Source of the DNA: an uncultured Lachnospiraceae bacterium
Lineage (GTDB): Bacteria; Bacillota; Clostridia; Lachnospirales; Lachnospiraceae
Length of the DNA: 62,632 bases
Direction: 5' to 3'
NCBI GenBank assembly: GCA_900315505.1
Contig: OMZG01000012.1
Span: 1-62,632, forward strand
This document shows, piece after piece, positions 39,085 through 47,951 of the stretch (within the stretch, counting starts at the first letter, position 1; each line of letters begins with the position of its first letter). The position numbers and the translations under genes were made by a program. The notes under the pieces are model-generated. The model searched no databases, was not told the DNA's origin, and worked only from the letters and a program-made list of their open reading frames with translations.

Positions 39085-41070
39085 ATGGATGCCCGGGAAA
39101 AAGAAGAACTGAAGAGAGCCGAGGCCTTTGAGGCTGAGGAGGAAGAAGAGGAAGAGGATGATGAAGACGAAATGCCGCCGAAGCAGAAGTTCATACAGAT
39201 ATGTATATCAACTGGACTTCTGATCGCAGCGTATGTGATATGCAGGAAGGCACATCTGCCTATGTGGGCGCAGCTTCTCATTTATCTCGTGCCGTATCTG
39301 TCAGCCGGATATGATGTGTTAATAGAGGCTGTCGAGGATATAGCTCATGGCGAGGCTATGGAAGAGGACTTCCTGATGACGGTTTCTACCGTAGGTGCTC
39401 TTCTGATCGGGTTTGTGCCTGGTGGAGAGCCGATGTTTGCGGAGGCAGTCTTCGTAATGCTTTTCTTCCAGGTCGGAGAGCTGTTCGAGGGGATTGCCGA
39501 AGGGAATTCGTCCCGCGCGATCTCACAGCTTCTTGATATCAGGCCTGATACAGCAAATGTAGAGCGTGACGGAAAAGTGATCACGGTTGCCCCTGACGAT
39601 GTGCAGGTAGGTGAGACCATTGTCATCAGGCCTGGTGAGAAGGTTCCTATGGACGGAGTGATCATCGAGGGATCTACGAGCCTCGATACAGTAGCACTCA
39701 CAGGTGAGAGCGCACCGAGAGATGCAACGGTAGGTGATCAGATCCTGTCAGGCTGCGTGAATCAGTCAGGCGTGGTAAGAGTCCGTGTAGAAAAGGCCTT
39801 TGGCGAGTCAACAGCTGCAAAGATCCTTGACCTCGTAAAGCATGCGAGCGGAGCGAAGTCGAAGAGTGAGAAGTTCATCACGAGGTTCGCTAAGATCTAT
39901 ACTCCTATAGTGGTAGGAGCGGCAGTGATTCTGGCATTTGTTCCGTCTATTATCATAGGTGCAGTGACAGGGACAGGCTTCATGGGAAGCTTCGCTGACT
40001 GGCTGCTTCGTGCACTTACTTTCCTTATCGTAAGCTGCCCATGTGCGCTTGTCGTATCTGTTCCACTGGCTTTCTTCGGAGGAATCGGAGCAGCATCGAA
40101 GAACGGTATCCTCGTCAAGGGTTCATCATTCATGGATTCACTTGCGAAGACTGATACAGTCGTATTCGATAAGACAGGAACACTTACGAAGGGTGTATTC
40201 GAGGTGACATCGCTTCATCCGGACTGCATCACAGCTGATGAGCTCCTGCATCTTGCAGCACATGTGGAGCGTTATTCTACCCATCCTATCGCAACCTCGA
40301 TCAAAGCCGCTTTTGGCAAGGAGGATGATGGCTGTCAGGTCGATGATGTGGAAGAGGTTGCAGGGCAGGGGGTCCGTGCAAAAGTAAACGGAAGGACCGT
40401 ATTTGTCGGAAATACCCGTATGATGGACGCTGTCGGAGCAGGATGGAAGTCCTGCGATGATCCGGGAACCATGATCCATGTGGCAATCGATGGAAAATAT
40501 GCAGGACACATCCATATTTCCGATGTAGAGAAGCCTGACGCGAAAGAAGCAATAACAGACCTGAAGAAGGTTGGTGTCAGAAAGACAGTAATGCTCACCG
40601 GCGACAGAAAAGAGGTCGCAGACCGTGTCGCTGCTGACCTTGGTATCGATGAGTACAGGGCAGAGCTTCTTCCGGCTGATAAGGTAGATAATGTAGAGAA
40701 GCTGATTGGTGAGAAGGCTGCGGACGGTTCACTCGTATTCGTGGGTGACGGTATCAATGATGCTCCTGTACTTGCGAGAGCTGATGTCGGTATAGCAATG
40801 GGAGCAATGGGAAGTGACGCTGCTATTGAGGCAGCTGATGTAGTCCTGATGGATGACAAGCCATCAAAAATAGCAAAGGCGATAAATATTTCAAGGCATA
40901 CGATTTCCATCGCAAAGCAGAATATAATAATCGCTATTGTGATAAAGGTAGCGATCCTCATCCTTGCAGCCTTCGGACTTGCTCCGATGTGGCTTGCAGT
41001 ATTTGGTGACACCGGAGTGCTTCTGATCTGCATTGCTAATTCTGCAAGAACATTGAATTACAAAAAGTAA
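39085..41070 (+). CDS. P1B-type heavy-metal ATPase (Zn/Cd/Pb exporter)
   Basis: 661 residues. ATG at 39085 after GGAGAAAGG. Motifs in order: TGES near residue 215, SCPCALVVSVPLAFFGG near 325 (the CPC metal site), DKTGTLTKG near 363 (phosphorylated Asp), STHPIA near 405, GDGINDAPVLARADVG near 560, and a final helix with K-x-x-I and FGDTG (lysine and aspartate typical of the Zn/Cd subgroup P1B-2). In place of a Cys-containing HMA domain the N-terminus has an acidic run of Glu and Asp (about residues 14-28), which may bind Zn. The ArsR gene follows after 18 bp, and an ArsR-type operator lies upstream. Zinc or cadmium efflux is likely. Confidence 0.88.
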   Translation: MDAREKEELKRAEAFEAEEEEEEEDDEDEMPPKQKFIQICISTGLLIAAYVICRKAHLPMWAQLLIYLVPYLSAGYDVLIEAVEDIAHGEAMEEDFLMTVSTVGALLIGFVPGGEPMFAEAVFVMLFFQVGELFEGIAEGNSSRAISQLLDIRPDTANVERDGKVITVAPDDVQVGETIVIRPGEKVPMDGVIIEGSTSLDTVALTGESAPRDATVGDQILSGCVNQSGVVRVRVEKAFGESTAAKILDLVKHASGAKSKSEKFITRFAKIYTPIVVGAAVILAFVPSIIIGAVTGTGFMGSFADWLLRALTFLIVSCPCALVVSVPLAFFGGIGAASKNGILVKGSSFMDSLAKTDTVVFDKTGTLTKGVFEVTSLHPDCITADELLHLAAHVERYSTHPIATSIKAAFGKEDDGCQVDDVEEVAGQGVRAKVNGRTVFVGNTRMMDAVGAGWKSCDDPGTMIHVAIDGKYAGHIHISDVEKPDAKEAITDLKKVGVRKTVMLTGDRKEVADRVAADLGIDEYRAELLPADKVDNVEKLIGEKAADGSLVFVGDGINDAPVLARADVGIAMGAMGSDAAIEAADVVLMDDKPSKIAKAINISRHTISIAKQNIIIAIVIKVAILILAAFGLAPMWLAVFGDTGVLLICIANSARTLNYKK

Positions 41071-41088
41071 TTGAGTACAATATAGCTT

Positions 41089-41394
41089 ATGAAAAAGCAG
41101 TGTAATTTACCGGATGAAAATGAAATGGCAGATCTCGCCGAGCTCTTCAAGGTGTTCGGAGATTCTACGAGGATACGGATACTTTTTACCTTATTCGATG
41201 ACGAGCAGTCTGTGACTGACATAGCAGAAGCACTTAATATGACGACCTCTGCTGTATCACACCAGCTTCGGATCCTGAAGACGAATAAGCTTATAGATTC
41301 GAGACGTGACGGAAAACAGATCTTTTATTTCCTTGCGGATGAGCATGTACATTCTATTCTCGATGTAGGCAGGGAGCATATCGAAGAGGAATAA
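41089..41394 (+). CDS. ArsR/SmtB-family metal sensor repressor
   Basis: 101 residues, one winged-helix domain: LFKVFGDSTRIRILFTLF, then TDIAEALNMTTSAVSHQLRILKTNKLI as recognition helix pair. The C-terminal helix carries DEHVHSILDVGREHIEEE, which keeps the Asp-x-His and His-x-x-Glu/His spacing of the alpha-5 zinc site of SmtB/CzrA. The cysteine-containing alpha-3 site of CadC (CVC) is absent. It should leave DNA when zinc binds. It is encoded after the ATPase, so both are expressed from the operator-bearing promoter at 38982 in a feedback loop. Confidence 0.88.
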   Translation: MKKQCNLPDENEMADLAELFKVFGDSTRIRILFTLFDDEQSVTDIAEALNMTTSAVSHQLRILKTNKLIDSRRDGKQIFYFLADEHVHSILDVGREHIEEE

Positions 41395-41415
41395 TTTATT
41401 TACAAACAGAGGTCT

Positions 41416-41454
41416 CTTGGGTTATAATAATTCACAAAGATGTTATAACTCAAG
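41416..41454 (+). promoter_or_regulatory. Hairpin over the ribosome site of the PrsW-like gene
   Basis: CTTGGGTTATAA (41416-41427) pairs with TTATAACTCAAG (41443-41454), one mismatch. The 3' arm ends in the AAGGGG ribosome site, ten bases before the ATG. Confidence 0.6.
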
Positions 41455-41463
41455 GGGCATTTT

Positions 41464-43068
41464 ATGTTTGACAGAGAAGCAGTCCTGCATGACGCAGATA
41501 TAATAGCACATCTGGCCGGAAGGCTCGATATGAGCGACAGGGAGCAGATTCGCGCTGTCCTTCTGATGCAGAAGAAGGACGGCATGATGAAAAGCGAATA
41601 TGGCAAAAGGTTCATAGGCCGCCTGATCGGGGCCTTCACGGACAGAGAAGTCCCAAAAACAGATATTTTCACCGGGGAGAAGCTGTACGGTGACTTCCCG
41701 GTAAATGATATGACAATCCGGGTGATCAGGGCAAATCCTGATAAATTTATTTCTTTTCTTGAGAAAAAGGAGAATCCGCAGCCTGAGAAAAAGCCGGACC
41801 CTGTCAGTGAAGAGAAAGGGGAAGAGGTAAAGCAGGTACAGAAGGCACCGGAGAAGACTGAGCCGGCAGGGAAGGTGCAGAAGACACCTGAGAAGCCGGA
41901 GAAGCCAAGCTTCTACCAGCAGCAGGAGCTCGAGTACAGAAGACGTATTGAGAAGGTGGAGCTTGCTGATCAGCAGATGATGCAGGAGAAGGCGGAGCTG
42001 AAGGCCGCAGAGGAGGCTCTCGATAAGGAGGAGGCCCAGTATAAGGCGATAGCTGATACGGCCAGGAAGGCTGCCGGCGTGGCTAAGGGAGCCGTTGATT
42101 CGGCTAAGAATACTGCGAGTGACATTTCAAGCCGTGTATATGAATTCTCCAGAGCCTCTGGAAATGAAGGCAACAGCCCGTCGGATTTGTTTGCGGATAT
42201 TGAGAAGCCGTGGAAATATCTGCGGATCTACTGGAAGGTATTTCTTCTGTTCCTTCTGTTCGGATACTGGTTTATCATGACGAAGAGTACGGGAGCCATC
42301 GTGCCGGAGATGATACTCGGAGTCGGGATGATCCCTTTTGCAGTGCTTCTGTATCTTGATGAGATAAATGGGATCTATGAGAAAAGAATGCCGGTGAGGA
42401 GTGCCATATATACAGCCATCCTTGGTGCCATCATGGCACTTATCCTGACATGGATCACCGGGATAGTTTTTGCGTCGGTACCGCTCATCAATTCGATATT
42501 TGCGGGATTCATGGATGAGCTGATCATCTTCGTCACGCTGCTTGCGGTGATCATGCATCACATCAGGAAAAACGGCCGCAATGCCACTGTTCTTCAGGGA
42601 ATATGGTACGGAGCCAGCTTCGGTACAGGATTCTCAGTGTATCAGGTGTGTCAGATCGCACTTTCGGGATATCTGTCAGATAGCCGCGCAGGAGTGTTTA
42701 TGTGGAAGCTTATATCCCAGAGCCTTCTGAGCGTTGGCGGACACATAGCCTGGAGCAGTATCTGCGGTGGCGCTCTGTCTGTGATAGTCACGGAGGTCGG
42801 TGTGATCAGAAGCTATGATTTCGGGAAAATGTGTGCGTCAGCAGTTCTTTTCCCGATCATCATGCAGATATTATGGGAGCTGCCGTATGCCAGCTGGGGG
42901 CTGTACGGCTTCTCAGTTAAGAATGTGATCATAGCGCTGATCTCGCTGTGGGTGGTAAATATCTTCATGCACAGGGGAATCCGCGAAGCGATCATAGCCC
43001 GCAATGAAGAGGCGGCTAGATCAGCTCATCAAGAGTCTTCCCATAAGACGGAAGAAATTCATTCATAA
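41464..43068 (+). CDS. PrsW-like intramembrane protease family protein with N-terminal coiled coil
   Basis: 534 residues. The first 255 are cytoplasmic: a helical start (1-100), a Pro/Glu/Lys-rich linker (100-165) and a coiled coil (EYRRRIEKVELADQQMMQEKA, split in two, to about 215). About eight transmembrane helices follow. Three membrane blocks match PrsW: GFMDELIIF (in place of the usual EExxK), GIWYGASFGTGFS and GGHIAWSSICGG with its conserved histidine. PrsW in Bacillus starts cleavage of an anti-sigma factor. Here the first glutamate pair is reduced to Asp-Glu, so activity is uncertain. A hairpin covers its ribosome site. The end overlaps the convergent HD gene by about 50 bp. Confidence 0.65.
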   Translation: MFDREAVLHDADIIAHLAGRLDMSDREQIRAVLLMQKKDGMMKSEYGKRFIGRLIGAFTDREVPKTDIFTGEKLYGDFPVNDMTIRVIRANPDKFISFLEKKENPQPEKKPDPVSEEKGEEVKQVQKAPEKTEPAGKVQKTPEKPEKPSFYQQQELEYRRRIEKVELADQQMMQEKAELKAAEEALDKEEAQYKAIADTARKAAGVAKGAVDSAKNTASDISSRVYEFSRASGNEGNSPSDLFADIEKPWKYLRIYWKVFLLFLLFGYWFIMTKSTGAIVPEMILGVGMIPFAVLLYLDEINGIYEKRMPVRSAIYTAILGAIMALILTWITGIVFASVPLINSIFAGFMDELIIFVTLLAVIMHHIRKNGRNATVLQGIWYGASFGTGFSVYQVCQIALSGYLSDSRAGVFMWKLISQSLLSVGGHIAWSSICGGALSVIVTEVGVIRSYDFGKMCASAVLFPIIMQILWELPYASWGLYGFSVKNVIIALISLWVVNIFMHRGIREAIIARNEEAARSAHQESSHKTEEIHS

Positions 43069-43618
43069 AGTCATCAAGCTCAGGAAGCTCTTCACGCATG
43101 TCGTGGAGGGCTTTTTCTATTGTGCCTTTTGCGGTGGCGAACTCGTGGTTTCCGGCCTTCTCCTCTTCGATGCACTTGATATAGGCGGACAGCTTGTCGG
43201 CAGCCTTAACGAGCCTTCTCATATATTTCTCATTTTCATCGCTGCCGGCCGGTGCCTCCTCGCAGACGATATCTCGGAATGAATTCTGCATATCTGCAGG
43301 CAGCTTGTTCAGGAGTGTGAGCTCCGCCTGGTGCTCCATGTCCTTATATGCGGTCTTCAGGGTGTCGTTGGCGTACTTCACAGGGGTTGGCATGTCGCCG
43401 GTGATGATCTCCGAAGCATCATGGTAAAGCCCTATCAGGGCGGCCTTTTCTCCGTTCAGGTGCTTAGCATATCTCTCGTTTCCGATCACGCAGAGGGCAT
43501 GCGATATCATTGCGACCTCCATCGAATGCTCGCTTAGGGATTCGGCTCTCGCAGAATGCATCAGAGCCCAGCGTTCTATGTATTTCATTCGTGCAATTGC
43601 TGCAAAAAAAGTACTCAT
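43016..43618 (-). CDS. HD-domain 5'-deoxynucleotidase, YfbR-like
   Basis: 200 residues, the YfbR length. The HD metal site is complete: LSEHSMEVAMISHAL near residue 30, GLYHDASEIITGDMPTPVKY near 64, and the late aspartate in KAADKLSAYIKC near 140. YfbR removes phosphate from deoxynucleoside 5'-monophosphates, especially dAMP and dTMP, in nucleotide salvage. It overlaps the 3' end of the convergent PrsW-like gene by 53 bp, so the two mRNAs are antisense there. It is divergent from the DUF815 ATPase gene, with a 95-bp shared control region. Confidence 0.85.
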   Translation of the reverse strand: MSTFFAAIARMKYIERWALMHSARAESLSEHSMEVAMISHALCVIGNERYAKHLNGEKAALIGLYHDASEIITGDMPTPVKYANDTLKTAYKDMEHQAELTLLNKLPADMQNSFRDIVCEEAPAGSDENEKYMRRLVKAADKLSAYIKCIEEEKAGNHEFATAKGTIEKALHDMREELPELDDFMNEFLPSYGKTLDELI

Positions 43619-43713
43619 TATTTTTCCTCCATAGATAAATAGTATAACACGTCAGAGAGTTTTGTGGTAAAATAATCTTTGAAACTTCCTTACGAGGATT
43701 AAGAAAGGCTTTT

Positions 43714-45018
43714 ATGATGAATAAAGAGATAGCAGAATTTATTTCGTATGGAAATATACCTGATGACAGTATTCTGTACAGAATGGGTGAAATTTTCAGG
43801 GACTTCGATGAAGGAAATTCAAGTGACGCAGAGCTTAAGAGGCGCATATATACTGAGGTTCACAGGCTTTTAGCGCTTGCAACTGACTATGGGTTTGATG
43901 GGAATCTATGGCAGAATTATCTGACCTTTCTACTGATTACCGATGAGAATCCGTTCTCGATCACCTGCGAGAAGGTCGGTGCGAATGACGGCTCTGTAAA
44001 TGAATTTGCAAAAAATGATTTCAGGGCTGCCATGAGGCTTTTCCATTATGATTTCGGACCGATAGAGAAGGCTCTTGGCATAAATGTGTTTACGGTTCTC
44101 TGTAATTATAAGGCTGTAGTGAAGAAGGACCTGATGTACAATCACGCAGTCTCGGAGAAGGTAAGGTCGCTCAGCGCGAAGCTTGCTGCGGCGAAGGATG
44201 AGAATGAATTCTTCGATATCATGACTGGCTTCTACAAGGCATACGGAGTCGGCATGTTCGGCCTGAACAAGGCATTCAGGATCTCTGATGACGATGGAAG
44301 GGTGGTTTTCCATCCGATCAATAATATGGAGGTCGTGCACCTGAGCGACCTTGTAGGCTATGAGGATCAGAAGAAGCAGCTTGTGGAAAATACAGAGGCC
44401 TTTGTCGAGGGCCGTGGCGCCAACAACTGCCTGCTATATGGCGATTCAGGCACAGGTAAGTCCACGTCCATCAAGGCAATCGTGAATGAGTACTACGATC
44501 AGGGGCTTCGTATGATCGAGATCTACAAGCACCAGATGAAGGATATCAGTACCGTTATTTCCATGATCAAGAACCGGAATTACCGTTTTATTCTGTATAT
44601 GGATGATCTGTCCTTTGAGAATTTCGAGGTGGAGTATAAGTATCTGAAGGCTGTTATTGAGGGCGGTGTAGAGACGAAGCCTGACAATGTGCTCATCTAT
44701 GCGACCAGCAACAGGAGACATCTGATCAAGGAAGACTGGTCTGACAGAGATGATGTGGAAGGCAATGCAGGCATTTTCAAGAGCGATACGATGGAAGAGA
44801 AGCTGTCGCTTGTGAATCGTTTCGGATGCCAGATCAATTACTCGAAGCCGAATCAGAAGGATTATTTCAATATAGTAAAGGAGCTCGCTCACAGGAATCA
44901 TATAGATATGAGCGATGAGGAGCTTGAGAAGACAGCGAATATCTGGGAGATAAGACGTGGCGGAATGTCGGGGCGTACGGCACAGCAGTTGATAAATTAC
45001 CTAAAGGGACAAGAATAA
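43714..45018 (+). CDS. DUF815-family AAA ATPase
   Basis: 434 residues. The first 170 are helical with no known motif. The ATPase part begins at LVGYEDQKKQLVENTEAFVEG near 215 and has Walker A LLYGDSGTGKS near 245, Walker B FILYMDDLSFE near 290, and the sensor IYATSNRRHLIKE near 325, all typical of DUF815 (YqeC-like AAA proteins of unknown role). The lid ends in GGMSGRTAQQLINYLKG. It is probably a remodelling enzyme. The ribosome site is weak (AAGAAAGG) and two ATGs are in tandem; the first is taken. No partner gene is evident nearby. Confidence 0.8.
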   Translation: MMNKEIAEFISYGNIPDDSILYRMGEIFRDFDEGNSSDAELKRRIYTEVHRLLALATDYGFDGNLWQNYLTFLLITDENPFSITCEKVGANDGSVNEFAKNDFRAAMRLFHYDFGPIEKALGINVFTVLCNYKAVVKKDLMYNHAVSEKVRSLSAKLAAAKDENEFFDIMTGFYKAYGVGMFGLNKAFRISDDDGRVVFHPINNMEVVHLSDLVGYEDQKKQLVENTEAFVEGRGANNCLLYGDSGTGKSTSIKAIVNEYYDQGLRMIEIYKHQMKDISTVISMIKNRNYRFILYMDDLSFENFEVEYKYLKAVIEGGVETKPDNVLIYATSNRRHLIKEDWSDRDDVEGNAGIFKSDTMEEKLSLVNRFGCQINYSKPNQKDYFNIVKELAHRNHIDMSDEELEKTANIWEIRRGGMSGRTAQQLINYLKGQE

Positions 45019-45105
45019 TCTTTTAATTATAAATATTTTGTGTTACTATAATAGTGGTGCCCTGATCTATGTGCATGAGGGGCAACTGGGGAAAGGAGGA
45101 ATCAG

Positions 45106-45300
45106 ATGAATACAGTGACACTTATCTGCCAGGGGTGCGGACGACCGTTCACTCTTGCACAGTCAGATTATGACAAGATGCTCGAAGAAAATATCCAGAC
45201 CCCGAGATTCTGCTCGATACAGTGTGCATTTCATGGATGGGATTATCAGGCAGTATGGTATGGGAGATACAGGAGAAGCCAGAGTGACAAGAAAGGCTGA
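45106..45300 (+). CDS. Small zinc-ribbon protein
   Basis: 64 residues with two cysteine pairs, CQGCGRPF near residue 11 and CSIQC near 37, which make one zinc knuckle. A basic tail follows. A strong ribosome site (AAAGGAGG) and its own upstream TATAAT at 45049 suggest real expression. It lies 20 bp ahead of the exonuclease gene, so the two may form an operon. Function unknown; a nucleic-acid or protein contact is plausible. Confidence 0.65.
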   Translation: MNTVTLICQGCGRPFTLAQSDYDKMLEENIQTPRFCSIQCAFHGWDYQAVWYGRYRRSQSDKKG

Positions 45301-45319
45301 CGGATAGTCAGATGATGCG

Positions 45320-46009
45320 ATGGAACAACAGAATATAAGCATTTTCGTGGACTTTGAGATGCAGCCCGTAGATCACAAGGAGCATCCTGACGAATGGGAG
45401 ATTGCGCGGCATGAGATCATTGAGATCGGTGCCGTGATGCTCGATAAGGATCTGCAGGAGACTGACAGCTTCCAGTGCTATGTGAAGCCGCAGTATTCCG
45501 ATGAGATTCAGGAAACGGTCGAAGCCATGACAGGCATCAGTTCCGCTACTCTGGTTGGTGCTCCTGATTTTGCCGAAGCATTTGCCCGGTTTGTGGAATG
45601 GTCTTCATCGCCAGGCCTGTCATATACTATATATGCCTGGAGCGGTGCAGACAAGGGGCAGATAGTCCACGAGATATTACTCAAGAAAATTACAAAGACA
45701 GATGCCATAGGCTATATGCTGTCGCACTGGTATGACTATCAGAAGATATTTACGAGAGCCATAGGCAGGCGGCTGGCGGTATCACTGGACAAGGCAGTGA
45801 CGGCATGCGGACTCACCTTTGAGGGACAGATGCATGATGCACTGTGGGATGCCAGAAATACAGCGAGGCTTTTCCGGCTGACTTCTGACAAGAAGAATTT
45901 CCGTAAGATAGCACCAAGAGTCAAGCATACGCTTGAATCAAAGGAGCATTTCACGGCATCCCTGGGCGATATGGTGGATATGTCGAAGTTCAACCTGCCA
46001 AAAGAATAA
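45320..46009 (+). CDS. DEDDh-type 3'-5' exonuclease
   Basis: 229 residues. Exo I is FVDFEMQPVD at residue 9, Exo II spans YAWSGADKGQI near 115 (with an aspartate at the expected place), and Exo III is MHDALWDARNTARLF near 175, giving the H-x4-D of the DEDDh class. These are the RNase T/DnaQ-type nucleases that trim single-stranded DNA or RNA 3' ends. The substrate cannot be read. The protein ends in a short basic and acidic tail. It follows the zinc-ribbon gene by 20 bp, and an unusually perfect palindrome lies right after it. Confidence 0.82.
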   Translation: MEQQNISIFVDFEMQPVDHKEHPDEWEIARHEIIEIGAVMLDKDLQETDSFQCYVKPQYSDEIQETVEAMTGISSATLVGAPDFAEAFARFVEWSSSPGLSYTIYAWSGADKGQIVHEILLKKITKTDAIGYMLSHWYDYQKIFTRAIGRRLAVSLDKAVTACGLTFEGQMHDALWDARNTARLFRLTSDKKNFRKIAPRVKHTLESKEHFTASLGDMVDMSKFNLPKE

Positions 46010-46019
46010 ATATTTGTGT

Positions 46020-46076
46020 AGAATAAGCATACATTTTATACTAATAATTTATTAGTATAAAATGTATGCTTATTCT
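46020..46076. repeat. 57-bp perfect palindrome
   Basis: Two 28-bp arms (46020-46047 and 46049-46076) are exactly complementary around a single central T. The sequence is AT-rich. No T-run follows on the plus strand, so it is not a standard terminator, though it would fold strongly in RNA on either strand. It lies between the exonuclease gene and the mannan regulon promoter. Confidence 0.95.
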
Positions 46077-46094
46077 ATTTGTAATAAAAGCTTC

Positions 46095-46140
46095 TTGACA
46101 TTTAAGCTAAATTAATCTATATTTGACTTAAATTAATCAA
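46095..46140 (+). promoter_or_regulatory. pgm promoter with mannan-regulon operators
   Basis: TTGACA (46095-46100), 17-bp spacer, TATATT (46118-46123). A TAAGCTAAATTAATC element fills the spacer and GACTTAAATTAATCAA (46125-46140) covers the transcription start. Both resemble the GACTAAATTAA motif before the transporter and GH26 genes. Confidence 0.7.
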
Positions 46141-46154
46141 GGAGGATATCTGAT

Positions 46155-47888
46155 ATGACAGATGAGGTAAGAAAAAGATACGAACAGTGGCTCAATGATC
46201 CGTATTTTGATGAAGATACGAAGAAGGAACTTCAGGATATAAGCGGTGATGAGGATGAGATAAACGACCGCTTTTACAGGGATCTGGAGTTCGGTACAGG
46301 CGGTCTGCGTGGGATTCTCGGCGCTGGGACGAACAGGATGAATATATACACAGTGCGTAAGGCTACCCAGGGACTGGCTGATTACATCATCAGTCAGAAC
46401 GGGCAGGACAAGGGTGTTGCAATAGCCTATGATTCAAGGATCATGTCCCCGGAATTTGCACAGGAAGCCGCTCTTTGCCTCAATGCCAATGGCATCAGGA
46501 GCTATATTTTTCCTTCGCTTCGTCCTACTCCGGTATTGTCTTTTACAGTGAGACAGCTTCACTGCATAGCGGGAATTGTGATCACTGCATCACACAATCC
46601 TCGCGAATACAATGGATACAAGGTATACTGGGAGGATGGTGCCCAGATTACCCCTCCTCATGATAAGAATATAATGGCCTGTGTGGCTCAGGTGAGTAAA
46701 TATTCATCGGTCAGGACAATGGATGAGGAGAGTGCAAGGGTTGCAGACCTGTACCATGTGATAGGGTACGAGGCAGATGATGCCTATATAGCCGAGCTCA
46801 AAAAGCAGTCCGTGCACCCTGAAGTGATACGTCAGATGGCTGATGATTTCACAATCGTATATACGCCGCTTCATGGAACTGGCAATGTATTTGTGAGAAG
46901 AGTGCTTAAAGAACTGGGATTTAACAAGGTCTATACAGTGCCTGAGCAGGAAAAGCCTGATGGCAATTTCCCGACTGTATCATATCCGAATCCTGAATCA
47001 CCTAAGGCATTTGAGCTTGCGCTTGAATTAGCTGAAGAAAAAGATGCTGATCTCGTCCTGGCTACAGATCCTGATGCCGACAGACTCGGAGTATACTGTA
47101 AGGATGCAGAGCATGGAGGATATATCAGCTTTACAGGCAATATGTCTGGAGTAATCATAGGAGAATATCTGCTTCGTGAAAAGAAAGCAACAGGCACCCT
47201 TCCGGCGAATGCTGCAGTTGTGGAAACGATTGTGACTACTGACATGCTGAAGCCTGTAGCTGCAGACTATGGCGTGGATCTGATAGAAGTTCTGACGGGA
47301 TTCAAGTATATTGGAGAGCAGATAAAGCTTTTCAAAGAGAGCAGAAGTCATGAGTTTGTATTCGGCATGGAGGAGAGCTATGGATGCCTGGCCGGGACAT
47401 ATGCAAGAGACAAGGACGCACCGGTTGCTGTGATGCTTCTGTGCGAAGCGGCATGCTGGTACAAGAGCCATGGAAAGACTCTCTGGGATGCCATGGAAGA
47501 TATCTATAAGAAATATGGATACTACAGAGAGACACTCTCTACGATTACAAAGACCGGAGAGGACGGAGCCAGAGCGATTTCGGCAATGATGGACAAGATG
47601 CGTACGGAGCAGGTTTCTGAGCTTGGCGGACACAGGGTTCTGGCATTAAGAGATTACAAAACCGGAATCAGGAGAGATTTTTTATCTGAAAAAGAAACTA
47701 AATTAACATTACCAGAGTCTAATGTGTTATACTATGAATTATCAGATAATGCCTGGTGCTGTGTGCGCCCGTCAGGGACTGAACCCAAGATCAAGTTCTA
47801 TATGGGTGTAAAAGGCAGCAGCATTGAGGATGCTGATCAGAAGCTTGAAGTATTGAAGAAGGCAATGACTGATTTTGCAGAGGGGTGA
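46155..47888 (+). CDS. Phosphoglucomutase / phosphomannomutase (alpha-phosphohexomutase)
   Basis: 577 residues, the length of PgcA-type mutases. The phosphoserine loop TASHNPREYNGYKVYW is near residue 143, the metal loop DPDADRLGV near 305, the sugar loop GMEESYGCL near 405, and the phosphate loop RPSGTEPKIKFY near 535. It should turn mannose-1-phosphate and glucose-1-phosphate from the GH130 and GH94 phosphorylases into the 6-phosphates. It opens the mannan locus, and its promoter holds the shared operator motif. The equivalent gene is also part of the Roseburia mannan locus. AAGGAGGATAT is the ribosome site. Confidence 0.88.
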   Translation: MTDEVRKRYEQWLNDPYFDEDTKKELQDISGDEDEINDRFYRDLEFGTGGLRGILGAGTNRMNIYTVRKATQGLADYIISQNGQDKGVAIAYDSRIMSPEFAQEAALCLNANGIRSYIFPSLRPTPVLSFTVRQLHCIAGIVITASHNPREYNGYKVYWEDGAQITPPHDKNIMACVAQVSKYSSVRTMDEESARVADLYHVIGYEADDAYIAELKKQSVHPEVIRQMADDFTIVYTPLHGTGNVFVRRVLKELGFNKVYTVPEQEKPDGNFPTVSYPNPESPKAFELALELAEEKDADLVLATDPDADRLGVYCKDAEHGGYISFTGNMSGVIIGEYLLREKKATGTLPANAAVVETIVTTDMLKPVAADYGVDLIEVLTGFKYIGEQIKLFKESRSHEFVFGMEESYGCLAGTYARDKDAPVAVMLLCEAACWYKSHGKTLWDAMEDIYKKYGYYRETLSTITKTGEDGARAISAMMDKMRTEQVSELGGHRVLALRDYKTGIRRDFLSEKETKLTLPESNVLYYELSDNAWCCVRPSGTEPKIKFYMGVKGSSIEDADQKLEVLKKAMTDFAEG

Positions 47889-47951
47889 CAATCTGCCCTC
47901 GAGTGGGGATCAGTACAGAGGGCCGGAGGAAAATACTTAGAAAGGGCAGTT

